Assembly: GCA_028583605.1 (NCBI GenBank)
Contig: CM053329.1
Coordinates: forward strand, 17,584,455 to 17,648,454
DNA from: Dastarcus helophoroides
Lineage: Eukaryota; Arthropoda; Insecta; Coleoptera; Bothrideridae
DNA length: 64,000 nucleotides
Reading direction: 5' to 3'
Part shown: positions 1 to 9,734 of the stretch, piece after piece
Layout of the letters: each line of letters opens with the position of its first letter
Position numbering within the stretch: the first letter of the stretch is position 1
Translations under genes and position numbers: made by a program
Notes under the pieces: model-generated
Databases searched by the model: none
What the model was told of the DNA's origin: nothing
The model's input: only the letters and a program-made list of their open reading frames with translations

Positions 1-2480
1 TTATTTATAAAATCAAAATTTTTAATAAATTTTTAATTCCATGTATTTTAAAATGTCGACTTTATTTGGAAAGCTTCATTATGTTTTAAACTGGGACATT
101 TTTTGTTTCAATTTTTTAAAAATTTATTGCTATATTTTCTATATTGTTTTGGTATTTTCTAATTTTTCTGAAAATGTTGACCTTTATTAGAAATCATTTT
201 AAAATTCAAAATTTTTTCAATTTTAATTTTTCAAAATTAGGGATAAAAAATGTTAATTATCCAAAACATTAACTTTTCAAACTTTCGATATTTTTTTCGA
301 ACCACGAGTATTTTGAAAATTTTGGCTTCTCATGAATATTTCTATTTCAAAAATTTTGAATTTAAGACAAATTTGACTGAACATTTTTTAAGTCTCATTT
401 TTTTTTAATTTTGACTATTTTTGTAATTTTAGATTATTTTTCAAACAACCTTTACTTTTTTGAAAATGTAGATTTTGAAATCTGGACCTTCTTTAATATG
501 TTTGATTTTTTTCAAAGTTTCACCTTTTTTTTTCAAAGTTTGACCTTTTTTTTTCAAAATTTAGTTTTTTTATAAAATCAAAATTTTGAGTAATTTTTTA
601 ATTTCAGCTATTTTAAAATATCGACTTTATTTGAAAAGTTTCATTATGTTTTAAACTGGGAATTTTTGTGGGTCGATTTTTTAAAAGTTTATTTCTAAAT
701 TTTCCTAATTATTTTAATATAATCTAATTTTTCCAAAATGTTCGACTTCTTTTGTAAAATGTCTACTTTTTAAAAATCTTAACTTTGTTGAAAATGTAGC
801 TTTTGAAATCTATCTATAATATTCGATTTTTTCAAAGTTTTACCTTTTTCTCAAAATTTAATTTTTTTATAAAATCAAAATTTTAAGTAATTTTTAATTC
901 CATGTTTTGTAAAATATTGGCTTTATTTGGAAATTTTCATTATGTTTTAAACTGAGGCTTTTGTCCTGTCAATTTTTTAAAAAATTATTGCTATATTTTC
1001 CTATTGTTTTGATATTTTCTTATTGTTCTGAAAATTTCTACTTCTTTGGCAAAATGTCTACTTTTTAAAAATTCTTACTTTGTTAAAAATATAGTTTTCT
1101 TTAATGTATTCGATTTTTTCAAAGCTTCCCCTTTTTCTCAAAATTTAAATTTTTTATAAAATGAAAATTTTGGTAAGACGGACTGGTCCTTGGTTATCTT
1201 GAAAAGTTGAAATACAAATCTTGTCCCCTGGAACCAAGAAAGAGCAGAGCAACCTCTGTTGTGTTTTTTAATCTTTCTTGGCTTAAGGGGACAAGATTTT
1301 TATTTCAATTTTTCAAAACCTTGAGTAATTTTTTAATTCTAGGTATTTTAAAATGTCGGCTTTATTTGGAAAGTTTCATTATGTTTTAAACTGGGACTTT
1401 TTCGTGTAAATTTTTAAAAAAAATTTATTGCTTTATTTTCCTAATTCTTTTGATATTCAAAATTATTTTTTAAATTTTAATTTTTTAAAATTAGGGATCA
1501 AAACGTTAGTTATCCAAAACATTAATTTATTAAACTTTCGATATGTTCGAATTGCGAGTATTTTGAAAATTTTGAATTTGAATTTCGATTTCAAAATTTT
1601 GAATTTAATACAAATTTGACTAAACATTTTTTAAGTCTCATTTTTTTTTAATTTGGACTATTTTGTAAATTTAGATTATTTTCAAAATCTCAACTTTTTA
1701 AAATTTTGCATCTTCTCCAAAATTTATTATTTTTTTCAACTTTATGACTTTTTTGAAAATGTCGATTTATTACAAGATTTTGACAGCTTCTTTGAGAAAA
1801 TCCTAACTTTTTAAAAAGTTTTAACGTTTCATAAAAATTGCGACATTTTTCAAAATTTCGACTTTTTTTTGAAAATTATAACTTTTCGTGGCTTTATCAA
1901 ATAACTTGTTTTAATGTTTTCGAGTTCCTTCAAGCGACTTTTTAAAATTTCTGAATTTTTTGAAAATATCGACTCCAAAATCTAGTCTATTTTTCAAAAT
2001 CTCAAATTTTTAAAATTCTTAATCTTCTCCAAAGTTCATTATTTTTTTCAACTTAGTGAATTTTTGGTGAATATCGATTTGTTACAAAATTTTGACTTTT
2101 TTTGGTGAAAATCTTGACTTTTAAAAATTTGAACGTCTCATAAAAATTGGGACAGTTTTCAATTTCAACATTTCGACTTTTTTTGAAAATTATAATTTCA
2201 AAACTTTTGTCTTTAGCAAAATTTTTCCCTGTTTAATTTTTAAACTGTTTAAATTTTTTGAAAATATAGACTCCAAAATTCAGTCAATTTTTCAAAATTT
2301 CGACTTGTTTTGAAAATTTTAGCGCAGTTTTGAACTGTTTAAATAATTTTTATATTTTTTAATGTCGACTTTCTCAAATTCCCACTTTTTAAAGAAATTT
2401 TGAACACAAATTTCTGATATTTTTTAATATTGATATTTTTTGGAAAATTGCGACTACTTCTTAGAAGTTTACATCTATAT
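1..2480. repeat. degenerate T-rich repeat region
   Basis: The top strand is T-rich and built from endlessly varied phrases such as TTTTGAAAATTTCGACTTTT. A longer module that includes TTTCATTATGTTTTAAACTGGGA recurs near 70, 635, 935 and 1375, so local tandem duplication lies on top of the short degenerate unit. No open frame longer than about 63 codons occurs, and none resembles a protein. The same vocabulary returns in reverse complement at 27.5-31.5 kb and 46.4-50.5 kb. A fold-back element copy is embedded at 1170-1318. Confidence 0.7.
1170..1318. mobile_element. fold-back element copy, centre deleted
   Basis: The left arm reads GGACTGGTCCTTGGTTATCTT, then CAAATCTTGTCCCCTG and ACCAAGAAAGA. 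The right arm is its reverse complement, TTTCTTGG then GGGGACAAGATTT. The hammerhead-like centre seen in other copies is missing, and only AGAGCAACCTCTGTTGTG joins the arms. Non-coding. Confidence 0.7.
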
Positions 2481-2919
2481 TTGGATGAATACGTAAGTGA
2501 TTATCTTGCTTAGTTGTTAGACCAATATCGAGTTAGCTGAGAGTTAATGCGCTTATGAAGAAAAAAAAATTGATTCGATGGTAAACAGCTCTTGTTGAAA
2601 AAAAATCCTTCAACTTACCTGTTTCCTTCATAGATTCGCAAAACCTAAACCATTTTTATCTAATAATTAATCATGATTTCTTTTCAAAATATTCCGCATT
2701 GTTCGCAATTTAAGACTAACCTCCTTCTGCATATCGATATCGGTAAAGCATATCTTATACTTTCGAATACGAATTCCTTAGATTACCTTAAGGGGATGAA
2801 TTGTCAAAAATAGAACTAACTGTTAGTCATAAAGTGAAATTTAAACACCAATGTTCATATTTCCAGCTTCAAAAATTAGAAACTTTCACACAATCATAGC
2901 AATTTTTTTATTTTATTTT
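2481..2919. other. AT-rich spacer, no gene seen
   Basis: Less repetitive than the DNA before it. No open frame, RNA gene or terminal repeat could be supported. Confidence 0.5.
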
Positions 2920-3062
2920 TGGAACCGACTGGGCCTTGGATATCTTTAAAAATTGAAAGACAAATCTTGTCCACTGAAAATCTCGAAAGATTCAAAAAGA
3001 CAACAAAGGTTGCTCTAACGCTTTTCGATAGCGAAGCTATCATCTTCAGAGAGATACTCATA
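2920..3062 (-). mobile_element. single arm of fold-back element
   Basis: One minus-strand arm: outer end GGACCGAC-like at 2920, CAAATCTTGTCCACTGAAAA, the CACAACAAAGGTTGCTC-like block, then the reverse complement of the CTGAAGA / GATAGC / GCTATC core. After the GAA the stem III bases read A-AGCGT instead of ACGCGT, so this copy has lost the palindrome. An 85-codon open frame starting at 2919 merely reads through this arm and is not taken as a gene. Confidence 0.7.
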
Positions 3063-5195
3063 TACCCAAATTTTTATCACGTATATAACCCTGTTGCTGG
3101 ACGAATTTTCAAAAATCCTGTCTTGGTGCGAAATTTCATGCTCCTTACTAGATTTAGGCTATGTAGTGTCTGTTAGTGTTATGAGTATATGGATAACTTG
3201 AGGATCTTTTCTTTTGGTTGACAAAAATCGTTTAAAGGTATCTGTAACAGAAATAATATCCGAAACTATCGGATATCCGAAATAATTTCACATTCGTATT
3301 CGTAACCGAAATCGATATAATGCTCACCATATATCCGTATTTGTATCCAGATCCGAAATATCATATCCCTAATAAGCCTAGTTTACACTCTTTTCTAAAA
3401 TTTCGCTTTTAAATTAAAAATTAGAAATTGCTGGAACTTTTTTTTTGAAAGTATTGAATGTTTAGAGGAAACTTTAATCTCTTCCTTAAGCTTTTCAACT
3501 TATCTTGAAATAATTATAACTTTTAGTCTCATGTCATTTCCAAATTTAGATTATATTATTCAATGTATCAAACTAGTCTAGAAATTTTGAGTCTAGGCAC
3601 ACAATGTGAGCTCAGAATTCTCAAAAAACAATTAAGTTTATATTCCTTTCATGCCTTTCTAAATAAAACGATATGAAGAAAAAAAATAGAACAAATGATG
3701 AACATAAATATTAATTTTTTAATGATTATTCAAATTTTTGTCGCTGAGAGCGAAAAGAATATAATTCTCCCTATTTACGCAGCCCCTTATCGTTAACGTT
3801 GGCCATTTTGCCCTTTGTCTAAATTATTTAAAGTGTTACTCGTTAAGGAATTTTAAATTCTTTTTAGTAATTGAGGGTTTTAAGACCATTCCCAGCTTTT
3901 CGCCTAGCATTTAACAACGAATGAGTTATTCCAACTGTACATCATATGATTATTGAATAGTCCTTAGATTTATATGATTATAACATACGATTTGGCAGGA
4001 TGCTTTCTGCAGCCATTCCACAAGGCACAAAGATATTTCATTTACTTTGTACCCTTTGCGCTAGATGTCCTTGCTTCTGTGCGATATGCAACAGGAAATC
4101 TATTTAGTTATAAAATCGTCTCATGTTTAGAAAGACCCAAAAATTCAAAACAAAACCCATTCCCATCGCAGTTAAAATTCGTAGCTACAAATTTTAAATG
4201 AAACGAAATTTTTAGGTTATTTTATCCTAATTTCTCGATGAATAAAATTTTATCAGTCAATAAAATAAAAACGAATTGTTATGGGACATATGAATGTGGT
4301 TAATTTGTAACAAAGTTTGCAATTATATTTTAAAAAATGTATATTTAACTTCGTCTTACTTTATTTAGGAAATGTAACTTAGGAACTGCTCCACTAAATG
4401 AATCTGTAGGGATGTACGTTTTTTTGTCTCGTTGTTTATAGTTTTAATGTTTTTCGACTGAATTAGATGATTCAGCAAAAACAAATCGCTTATCTTTTCA
4501 CAGATTTGAGAATCCCGGCGCATCCACCATTTTTCGACTTTCGGTAAAAAGGTTTTAAAATGTCATATTTGATTCAATTTATTAGTATTTTTGAGATATA
4601 ATAACAACATCTGATTATAAAATATCTAGAATGCGTTGTTAGAGATTTTTTTTAACTCAATATCTCTAAATATTTATATTAAAATAAAAGTTAAAAACGC
4701 GAAAGAACTTTATTTAATTTCAAAAATAAGGGGAGCTTCCAATTGTTTCACTTATTTATTTGCGAAGAAATCTATTGTGAAATTATAACTAGTATTAAAT
4801 ATTCGAAGTTGTATTTATTTTAGAAATAAGGGGGTTTTAAAATGTCACTTTTTCTTGAGGATCCTAATAACAGTAACAGTCTAGAAAATTTTCATTTATA
4901 CTTTTTGTAGGCTTCAGGATGTAGGTAAAGTATGAGAAATAAAACACAGTTTGATACAAAAATGTATATTGCAATAATAATTTGATCCATAATTTTTTAA
5001 ATTGAATTTAGAGTTACCAGTAACTGAGTGTTCTTTATTACTTATTTGCAGTTTCATGTTTTTGTACGCAGAGCATCCCACAGGATGTGGGGTAATATGG
5101 GTTATTAGTGGAGATAGAAACTTGATGAAAAGGACAATGTGATGCGGAATTTCATGCTCGTGAACATGCCCAAGCATGTAATGTTCAACCAGTAA
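3063..5195. other. AT-rich, apparently low-copy DNA, no gene seen
   Basis: Open frames of 75 codons (3974-4201) and 113 codons (minus, 4914-5255) have no recognisable motif and look like chance. At 3240-3375 the phrases ATATCCGAAA and CGGATATCCGAAATAA recur; similar wording is found in the hairpin at 50.84-50.92 kb. The GC-rich word CCCGGCGCATCCACCAT at 4515 recurs at 25850. Confidence 0.4.
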
Positions 5196-5312
5196 AAATT
5201 GAAGTATAAATAAATCTTGTCCCGCAAAACCAATAAAGATTAAAAAACACAACAAAGGTTGCTCTTACACGTTTCAATAGCCTAGCTGTCATCTTCAGAG
5301 AGATACTCAACC
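5196..5312 (-). mobile_element. fold-back element arm (left member of an opposed pair)
   Basis: Reverse complement of the family arm: AAATCTTGTCCC, ACCAATAAAGATTAAAAAAC, AACAAAGGTTGCTC, then the hammerhead-like core. A plus-strand arm lies at 5846-5965, so the two arms with outer ends facing outwards could bound one 770-bp element. That pairing is an inference. Confidence 0.7.
5262..5302 (-). ncRNA. hammerhead-like ribozyme core (one-base insertion)
   Basis: Minus strand in order: CTCT, CTGAAGA, extra T, GACAGC, loop TAG, GGCTATT region, GAA, ACG-TGT (pairs with one wobble), A as the cleavage nucleotide, AGAG. The closing stem I is CTCT with AGAG. Core bases CTGANGA and GAA are intact. The unpaired T between the core and stem II departs from the canonical hammerhead, so activity is uncertain. 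Confidence 0.45.
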
Positions 5313-5845
5313 ACTGTGAGATATATCGAGTAATTAAATCAAAACGAAGCGAAGTTAAACACAGATGAAATTTCAGCATAAGAAATTTTAATGTTATGAA
5401 TTTTGAATTGTTTCCACAGAAATCTTTAAGTTATTCTAGAAAAATTTCCACTTGAAAGTTTGTCTAACATTTCTCTAAATTGAAAATTTCTAATCCTCCC
5501 TTGAAAGATTGGACATTTCTCAAATTTTACATGTTAATCTCGAAGCAATTTTCTCAAAATTTCAAGAAAAAAAAAGAACTAGAAATTTTTGATATAGGAA
5601 TTTCTTAATTTGAATTGTACGAAGAAGAAAAAAAGCTTAGCCATCCATAAGGCTGGAGACAACCTTATGAATGGATGCACAGGACCTTTAGGCTGGTCAT
5701 CTCTTTTAAAAATCAAGTCAAGGTTGATAAATAAGGAATTGTGACACTACGACGTGTATAATTAGATACGCATGAGCGTTCGTATGCAGTCGATCTTGCA
5801 CGAAGTGAATATTCTTAGTATAAAAGGGTTATTTTTAGGATTAGG
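5313..5845. other. spacer with a small hairpin, no gene seen
   Basis: Lies between opposed fold-back arms. At 5642-5677, CATCCATAAGG faces CCTTAT plus GGATG with a 4-base bulge, giving an 11-bp hairpin. No coding signal. Confidence 0.4.
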
Positions 5846-5965
5846 TGTTAGTATCTCTCTGAAGATGATAGCTTGGCTATTGAAACGCGTTAGAGCAACC
5901 TTTCTTGTGTTTTTTAATTTTTCTTGGTTTCAGGAGACAAGATTTGTATTTCAATTTTAAAAAAA
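5846..5965 (+). mobile_element. fold-back element arm (right member)
   Basis: Plus-strand arm: core at 5855-5895, then GCAACCTTTCTTGTG, TTTTTTAATTTTTCTTGG, TTTCAGGAGACAAGATTTG, TATTTCAATTTT. The TTTCAG preceded by a pyrimidine-rich run looks like a splice acceptor in every copy of this arm. Confidence 0.7.
5855..5895 (+). ncRNA. hammerhead-like ribozyme core (one-base insertion)
   Basis: In order: CTCT (5855-5858), CTGAAGA (5859-5865), extra T, GATAGC, loop TTG, GCTATT, GAA (5882-5884), ACG-CGT palindrome (5885-5890), T as cleavage nucleotide (5891), AGAG (5892-5895). CTCT pairs with AGAG as stem I. The extra T before stem II is the one departure from the consensus. Confidence 0.5.
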
Positions 5966-6715
5966 TCAAATCTAAACATAGGATTTTGGAAAGAAAGTCG
6001 AAATCTAGGGAAACATCAACATTTATTAAAAAAAAATCAGTTGCCTAATTAAATTTTGGAATAAAAACCACAATTTTTGAAAGAAGGAAGCTTTAGGTAT
6101 AATGACGAAATGATAGGAGGAAAGTAAAAGCAATTAAATTGGCCAAAAAACTAACAAAAATTTTCGAATTTGACTTTCATCTATTTCGCAAAATTACAAT
6201 TTTATTATTTATTTATTATATTTTATCGTAAAATTTCGACTTCCAGCGTAAAATTTTGGAATCTTGAAATGTAAAACCAAAAAATATTCAAAAAAAATTG
6301 GAATGTTAAATATTACCTAGAAATTTCGAGAAAAAGCTTAACTTATTGAGTCTAGATGCGAAATTTCTGAGTTTAAAATCAAATCGTTTTCTATTTTATC
6401 GTAAAATTTTGACTTTTAGGGTAAAATTTTGGAATCTTGGGAGGTAAAACCAAAAAATATTCGAAAAAAATTGGAATGTTAAGTTTTACCACGAAATTTC
6501 AAAAAAAAGCTTAACTTATTGAGTTTAAACCCGAAAATGTTAAAATAAAAATCGCAGTTTTGGGGATTGGTAAAAGTTTAAGGATAAGATCTCATTTGAG
6601 CAATTGCCCAGATTTTAAGGGTCGAAATGAATAAAAAGTCCTAATTCAAAGTTCTTAAAAATTGATATACACATCTTGTCTTCTAAAATCTAGAAAATAC
6701 CATAACTACAATTGC
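5966..6715. repeat. degenerate AT-rich repeat DNA
   Basis: The phrase TTTATCGTAAAATTTCGACTT and the following block ending AAAAATATTCAAAAAAAATTGGAATG occur twice (about 6225-6310 and 6395-6480), a local duplication of about 170 bp. No gene seen. Confidence 0.5.
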
Positions 6716-6847
6716 TGTTCTATAATCCACAGACCAATAGATTTGAACATTTATTAGATTCGAAGTTTGGAAACCAAATACCGGTTTCGATCTAACAAGA
6801 TCTCGTCAGTTTGGTATATCCAACTCGAATGTTAATAAATGTTCTAG
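6716..6847 (-). mobile_element. truncated small hammerhead element
   Basis: Matches the element at 8472-8742 from its TTCTATAATNCACAGACC end through the whole hammerhead hairpin to AATAAATGTTCT, then the similarity stops. The right half and right terminal repeat are missing. GAACATTTATTAGATTCGA near the left side pairs with TCGAATGTTAATAAATGTTC on the right, so the unit folds into a long hairpin with the ribozyme core at its tip. Non-coding. Confidence 0.75.
6773..6815 (-). ncRNA. hammerhead ribozyme, canonical core
   Basis: Minus strand in order: ACCAAA (stem I), CTGACGA (core), GATCT, loop TGTT, AGATC (perfect 5-bp stem II), GAA (core), ACC-GGT (loopless palindromic stem III), A (cleavage nucleotide, giving the allowed triplet GTA), TTTGGT (stem I partner of ACCAAA). 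Every conserved hammerhead position is met. Predicted cleavage lies between plus-strand bases 6778 and 6779. Stem I extends through an internal bulge into TTGGA/TCCAA and then the long outer arms, as type I hammerheads require for tertiary contacts. A 3-bp stem III with no loop cannot close alone, so activity would be expected as a dimer, as known for short-stem-III animal hammerheads. Activity is inferred. Confidence 0.8.
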
Positions 6848-6953
6848 TAGGAGCTACCCCTGTGGACCCTTAAATATATTTTTTTTATAATTTTCGGACC
6901 AGTCTTCCTAAAGATACAGTTCAAAATATGTCAAAAATGACCCCTCCTCCCCT

Positions 6954-7060
6954 TCAAATACAAATCTTGTCCCCTGAAACCAAGGAAGATTAAAAAACAA
7001 AACAGAGACTTCTTTCCCTTGATCTTCTAGGTTTCTGAAGATAAAATTTGGATTTTAATG
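6954..7060. mobile_element. fold-back element fragment
   Basis: CAAATCTTGTCCCCTGAAAC, AAGGAAGATTAAAAAAC then a degraded return arm TCTTCTAGGTTTCTGAAGA and AAAATTTGGA. The core is not preserved. Confidence 0.55.
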
Positions 7061-8471
7061 GCTTTGGTCAGGCCCTTAACCACGAGGGGTCTAGGGGGCT
7101 GCAGCCCCCCACGAAATTTTTGGCTTCACACTAGAAAGAACTGAATTTTTTAGATGTGAGACCTTTTTAAAAACCAATTTTAATGGATCATTTTTTTTTT
7201 TGGTACTGAAATGCAAGGATATATTTTTTTCAAATTTGGCGCCATTTCGTTTTATTAGAGACTGGATTTTAAGCACAAACAAGCAAAGTAAAAAGGTGAG
7301 CAAAACGTTAAATTGGGCAAAAACGAAGAGCTAAAGAGGGCACCAAAAAGGTAAATTACTTTCAAAAAAAGGCAATAACAGGCCAAAACACAATTAACAA
7401 ATAAAAACATTTTAATATCTCAGTTGAAATTTAAAAAAATAATAGATAGATCAGGATATTCAAAAGGAGTATAACATTTTCAAATAAAAAAGTTCTTAAA
7501 ACTTCGAATTCATTCTCGAATTTTCGCCCTAAATTTTAAAATTTTTACCTTCAACTCATTCCAATTTTTTCCAAAATTTTGACATTTAAATCTGAGATTT
7601 CATTTCTAGAAAAATTTAAACTTTTCTTGAAATTACTTTTTTTATTTGAAATTTCAATCTTACGTTTTGAATTTCACTAAAATAATGTTGAATTTGCAAG
7701 TTTTTCAAACTTTAACTCCCTATTTTGAAAAAAAAATTCAAATTTTGAGAAGAACTGGAAATTTATACAAGCGATTTTTCGAGATTTAACACCAAATTTT
7801 GAGAAAAACTTGGATTTTGTAATAATAGATTTACAGTATTGGAATCTAAAAATTTGAATTTTAAATTCGGTTTTTGAATAAAATTTTGAATGTTAGGTCC
7901 TTTACTAAAAAATCAAAATATTTTATGAGCCAATATTTTCAGAAGACATTTTTTTAATAACATTATTTTTATGAATTTCTTCTACAATTTTTCTAACATG
8001 GCGATTGAACTTTAAAAAAAATGTCTAAAATGTCGACTCTTTTATAAATTTCGAGTTTTACACAAAACTTAAGCATTTTTAGGTTGGAAAATTCAGAATT
8101 TTTTTAATAACTTTAACCCATCAGTTTAATTCGAAATTTTTTATTTTTTCAGAAAGTTTTAACTTTATAATGACAAATTTTTTTGTTATAAAGTTGATTT
8201 GTTTATATTTCAATTACGTTTTCGAAAATTCGACTTTTTTCTCCAAAATTCTAATTCCCACTGAAAACTTTCAAAAAAATATTGAAATTTTTATCTTAGT
8301 TATCAAGTTTCAACTTTAATTAAGAATTTATTGTACTATTAATAATGACATTTCAACTTTAAATTCATATTTTTAGAAAAACTTGATTTATAAAATTTTT
8401 ACGTCTTCTTACGAGTTTAAAAATGTCAAGATTAAAGTCGAAATTTTGAAAAAAATGAGCCTAATGACTTA
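7061..8471. repeat. degenerate AT-rich repeat DNA, no gene seen
   Basis: Mixed T-rich and A-rich runs of the TTTTGAAAATTTCAAC type. The longest open frame, 70 codons on the minus strand at 7091-7303, has no recognisable motif. A GC-rich patch CTAGGGGGCTGCAGCCCCC is at about 7091-7109. Confidence 0.5.
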
Positions 8472-8742
8472 ATTCTATAATGCACAGACCAATAGGTTTG
8501 AACATTTATTAGATTCGAAGTTTGGAAACCAAATACCGGTTTCGATCTTGTTAGATGTCGTCAGTTTGGTATATCCAACTCGAATGCTAATAAATGTTCC
8601 GACAAGTAAGTACTAAAACATTCACAGGCGTCAAGCAAGTGACTCTTTAGCACTACCACCTATTGGTCCATAGAGAAACTATGGCCATTGCCAACAATGT
8701 CGTATGCAAATGACATGTTTTTTGGTCTGTGCATTATAGAAT
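8472..8742 (-). mobile_element. 271-bp MITE-like element carrying a hammerhead
   Basis: Terminal inverted repeats are perfect over 21 bases; the left end starts ATTCTATAATGCACAGACCA (8472 on) and the right end is its complement (8722-8742). Inside, GAACATTTATTAGATTCGA and its near complement ending ATAAATGTTC flank the ribozyme core. No open frame and no clear target duplication: flanks read GACTTA on the left and CCTTCC on the right. The related copy at 6716-6847 lacks the right end. Could be a DNA-transposon MITE that picked up a ribozyme, or a retrozyme or Penelope-like derivative; I lean to the latter because of the hammerhead. Confidence 0.75.
8528..8570 (-). ncRNA. hammerhead ribozyme core, stem II closing pair mismatched
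   Basis: Same plan and length as 6773-6815: ACCAAA, CTGACGA, CATCT, loop AACA, AGATC, GAA, ACC-GGT, A, TTTGGT. Stem II has four pairs (ATCT with AGAT), but the closing position is C opposite C. Its stem-loop reads nearly as the reverse complement of that in the other copy, as if the hairpin had been flipped. All core bases are kept. Confidence 0.65.
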
Positions 8743-8892
8743 CCTTCCCTTCTGGGAACTCTCCTAGAGAGCAACCGCTTCGCTAGGTGGCAGTGTTTCA
8801 ACTGTTGGTAGTTCAGCTACCTATGATTCACTATAACACGCCTGAAGGGCTGCATGAATTTGAAGTCTAGGTTGCATTCTTCTTGCATACAG

Positions 8893-8995
8893 TTGCTGTG
8901 GTGTTTTTAAATCCTTCTTGGTTTCAGGGGAAACGGTTTGTACATTAGCTTTTGAAAATCACCAACGACCAGTTCGTTCCATTAAAATATTAAAA
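8893..8995 (+). mobile_element. fold-back element arm fragment
   Basis: GTTGCTGTGGTGTTTTT, AATCCTTCTTGG, TTTCAGGGGAAACGGTTTG, then TTTTGAAAATCACCAACGACC and AGTTCGTTCCAT, the family's outer end. The core is absent. Confidence 0.65.
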
Positions 8996-9502
8996 AAATA
9001 TAAAAAATTACGAAAAGAAAGTAAATATTTTCATATCAAATTAAAAAATTTCTGAAGAAAATAATAAAATTTAAGTTTCGACTGGATGTGTCGAAAACAC
9101 TGTTATCAGAGATTCTAAATTTATAAACAATTTTTTTTTTCGAAATTTCGAGCATAAGATCAAAGTTTTTTGACATAATTTAAAAAAAATTTCAGTTTGC
9201 CTGTAAAATTTTGAGGAAAGTCAAAATTTTCTTTACAAAATCGAAGCAAATATTTTGGACTTAAGTGTGTTGTAAAAGTTGACATTTTAAAAAAAGAACT
9301 AAACTTCATACGTCTCATGTCGAAATAACAAGAAAAACTCGCAAAAATTAAAGATTTGACTGGAAATTTCCAGAAAAAGATAACAATTTTGTACAACTCA
9401 AAACTAAAAAAAATACGACCAAATCGATACTACAAAGATGAGATCTAAATTTTAAGTCTAAGTGAGGTTATGTAAAAAAAGTCGAAACTTATAAATAAGT
9501 TT
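8996..9502. repeat. AT-rich DNA, no gene seen
   Basis: Degenerate A-rich repeat wording. The 78-codon minus-strand frame at 9160-9396 shows no motif. Confidence 0.4.
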
Positions 9503-9715
9503 GACATACCAATCTTATCCTCTGATACCAAGAAAGATTAAAAAGCAGCAGTAGCTGTGTGGATTCTTCTAAAAAATACCTTTTTGATATCAAAATTGTT
9601 ACCATATTTAATTTTTTGGTGGAACGGACTGGTTTTAGATTATCTTTAAAAATTGATATACAAATTGTGTCCCCTGAAACCAAGAAAGATGAAAAACAGC
9701 AGTTGCTCTTCTTCT
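9503..9715 (-). mobile_element. two fold-back arm fragments in the same orientation
   Basis: Fragment one (9503-9550) has CCAATCTTATCCTCTGATACC and AGAAAGATTAAAAAGCAGCAG. Fragment two (9620-9715) has GGTGGAACGGACTGG, TTATCTTTAAAAATTGATA, TTGTGTCCCCTGAAACC and AAGAAAGATGAAAAACAGCA. The Jockey homology starts about 20 bases after the second fragment. The 146-codon minus-strand frame at 9489-9929 is a shadow. Confidence 0.6.
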
Positions 9716-9734
9716 TGCTGGTTTGTTTGCTTTG

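Noticed and set aside
2919..3176. 85-codon frame starting MEPTGPWISL
   Set aside because: It translates a fold-back element arm; the same DNA elsewhere is broken by stops in this frame.
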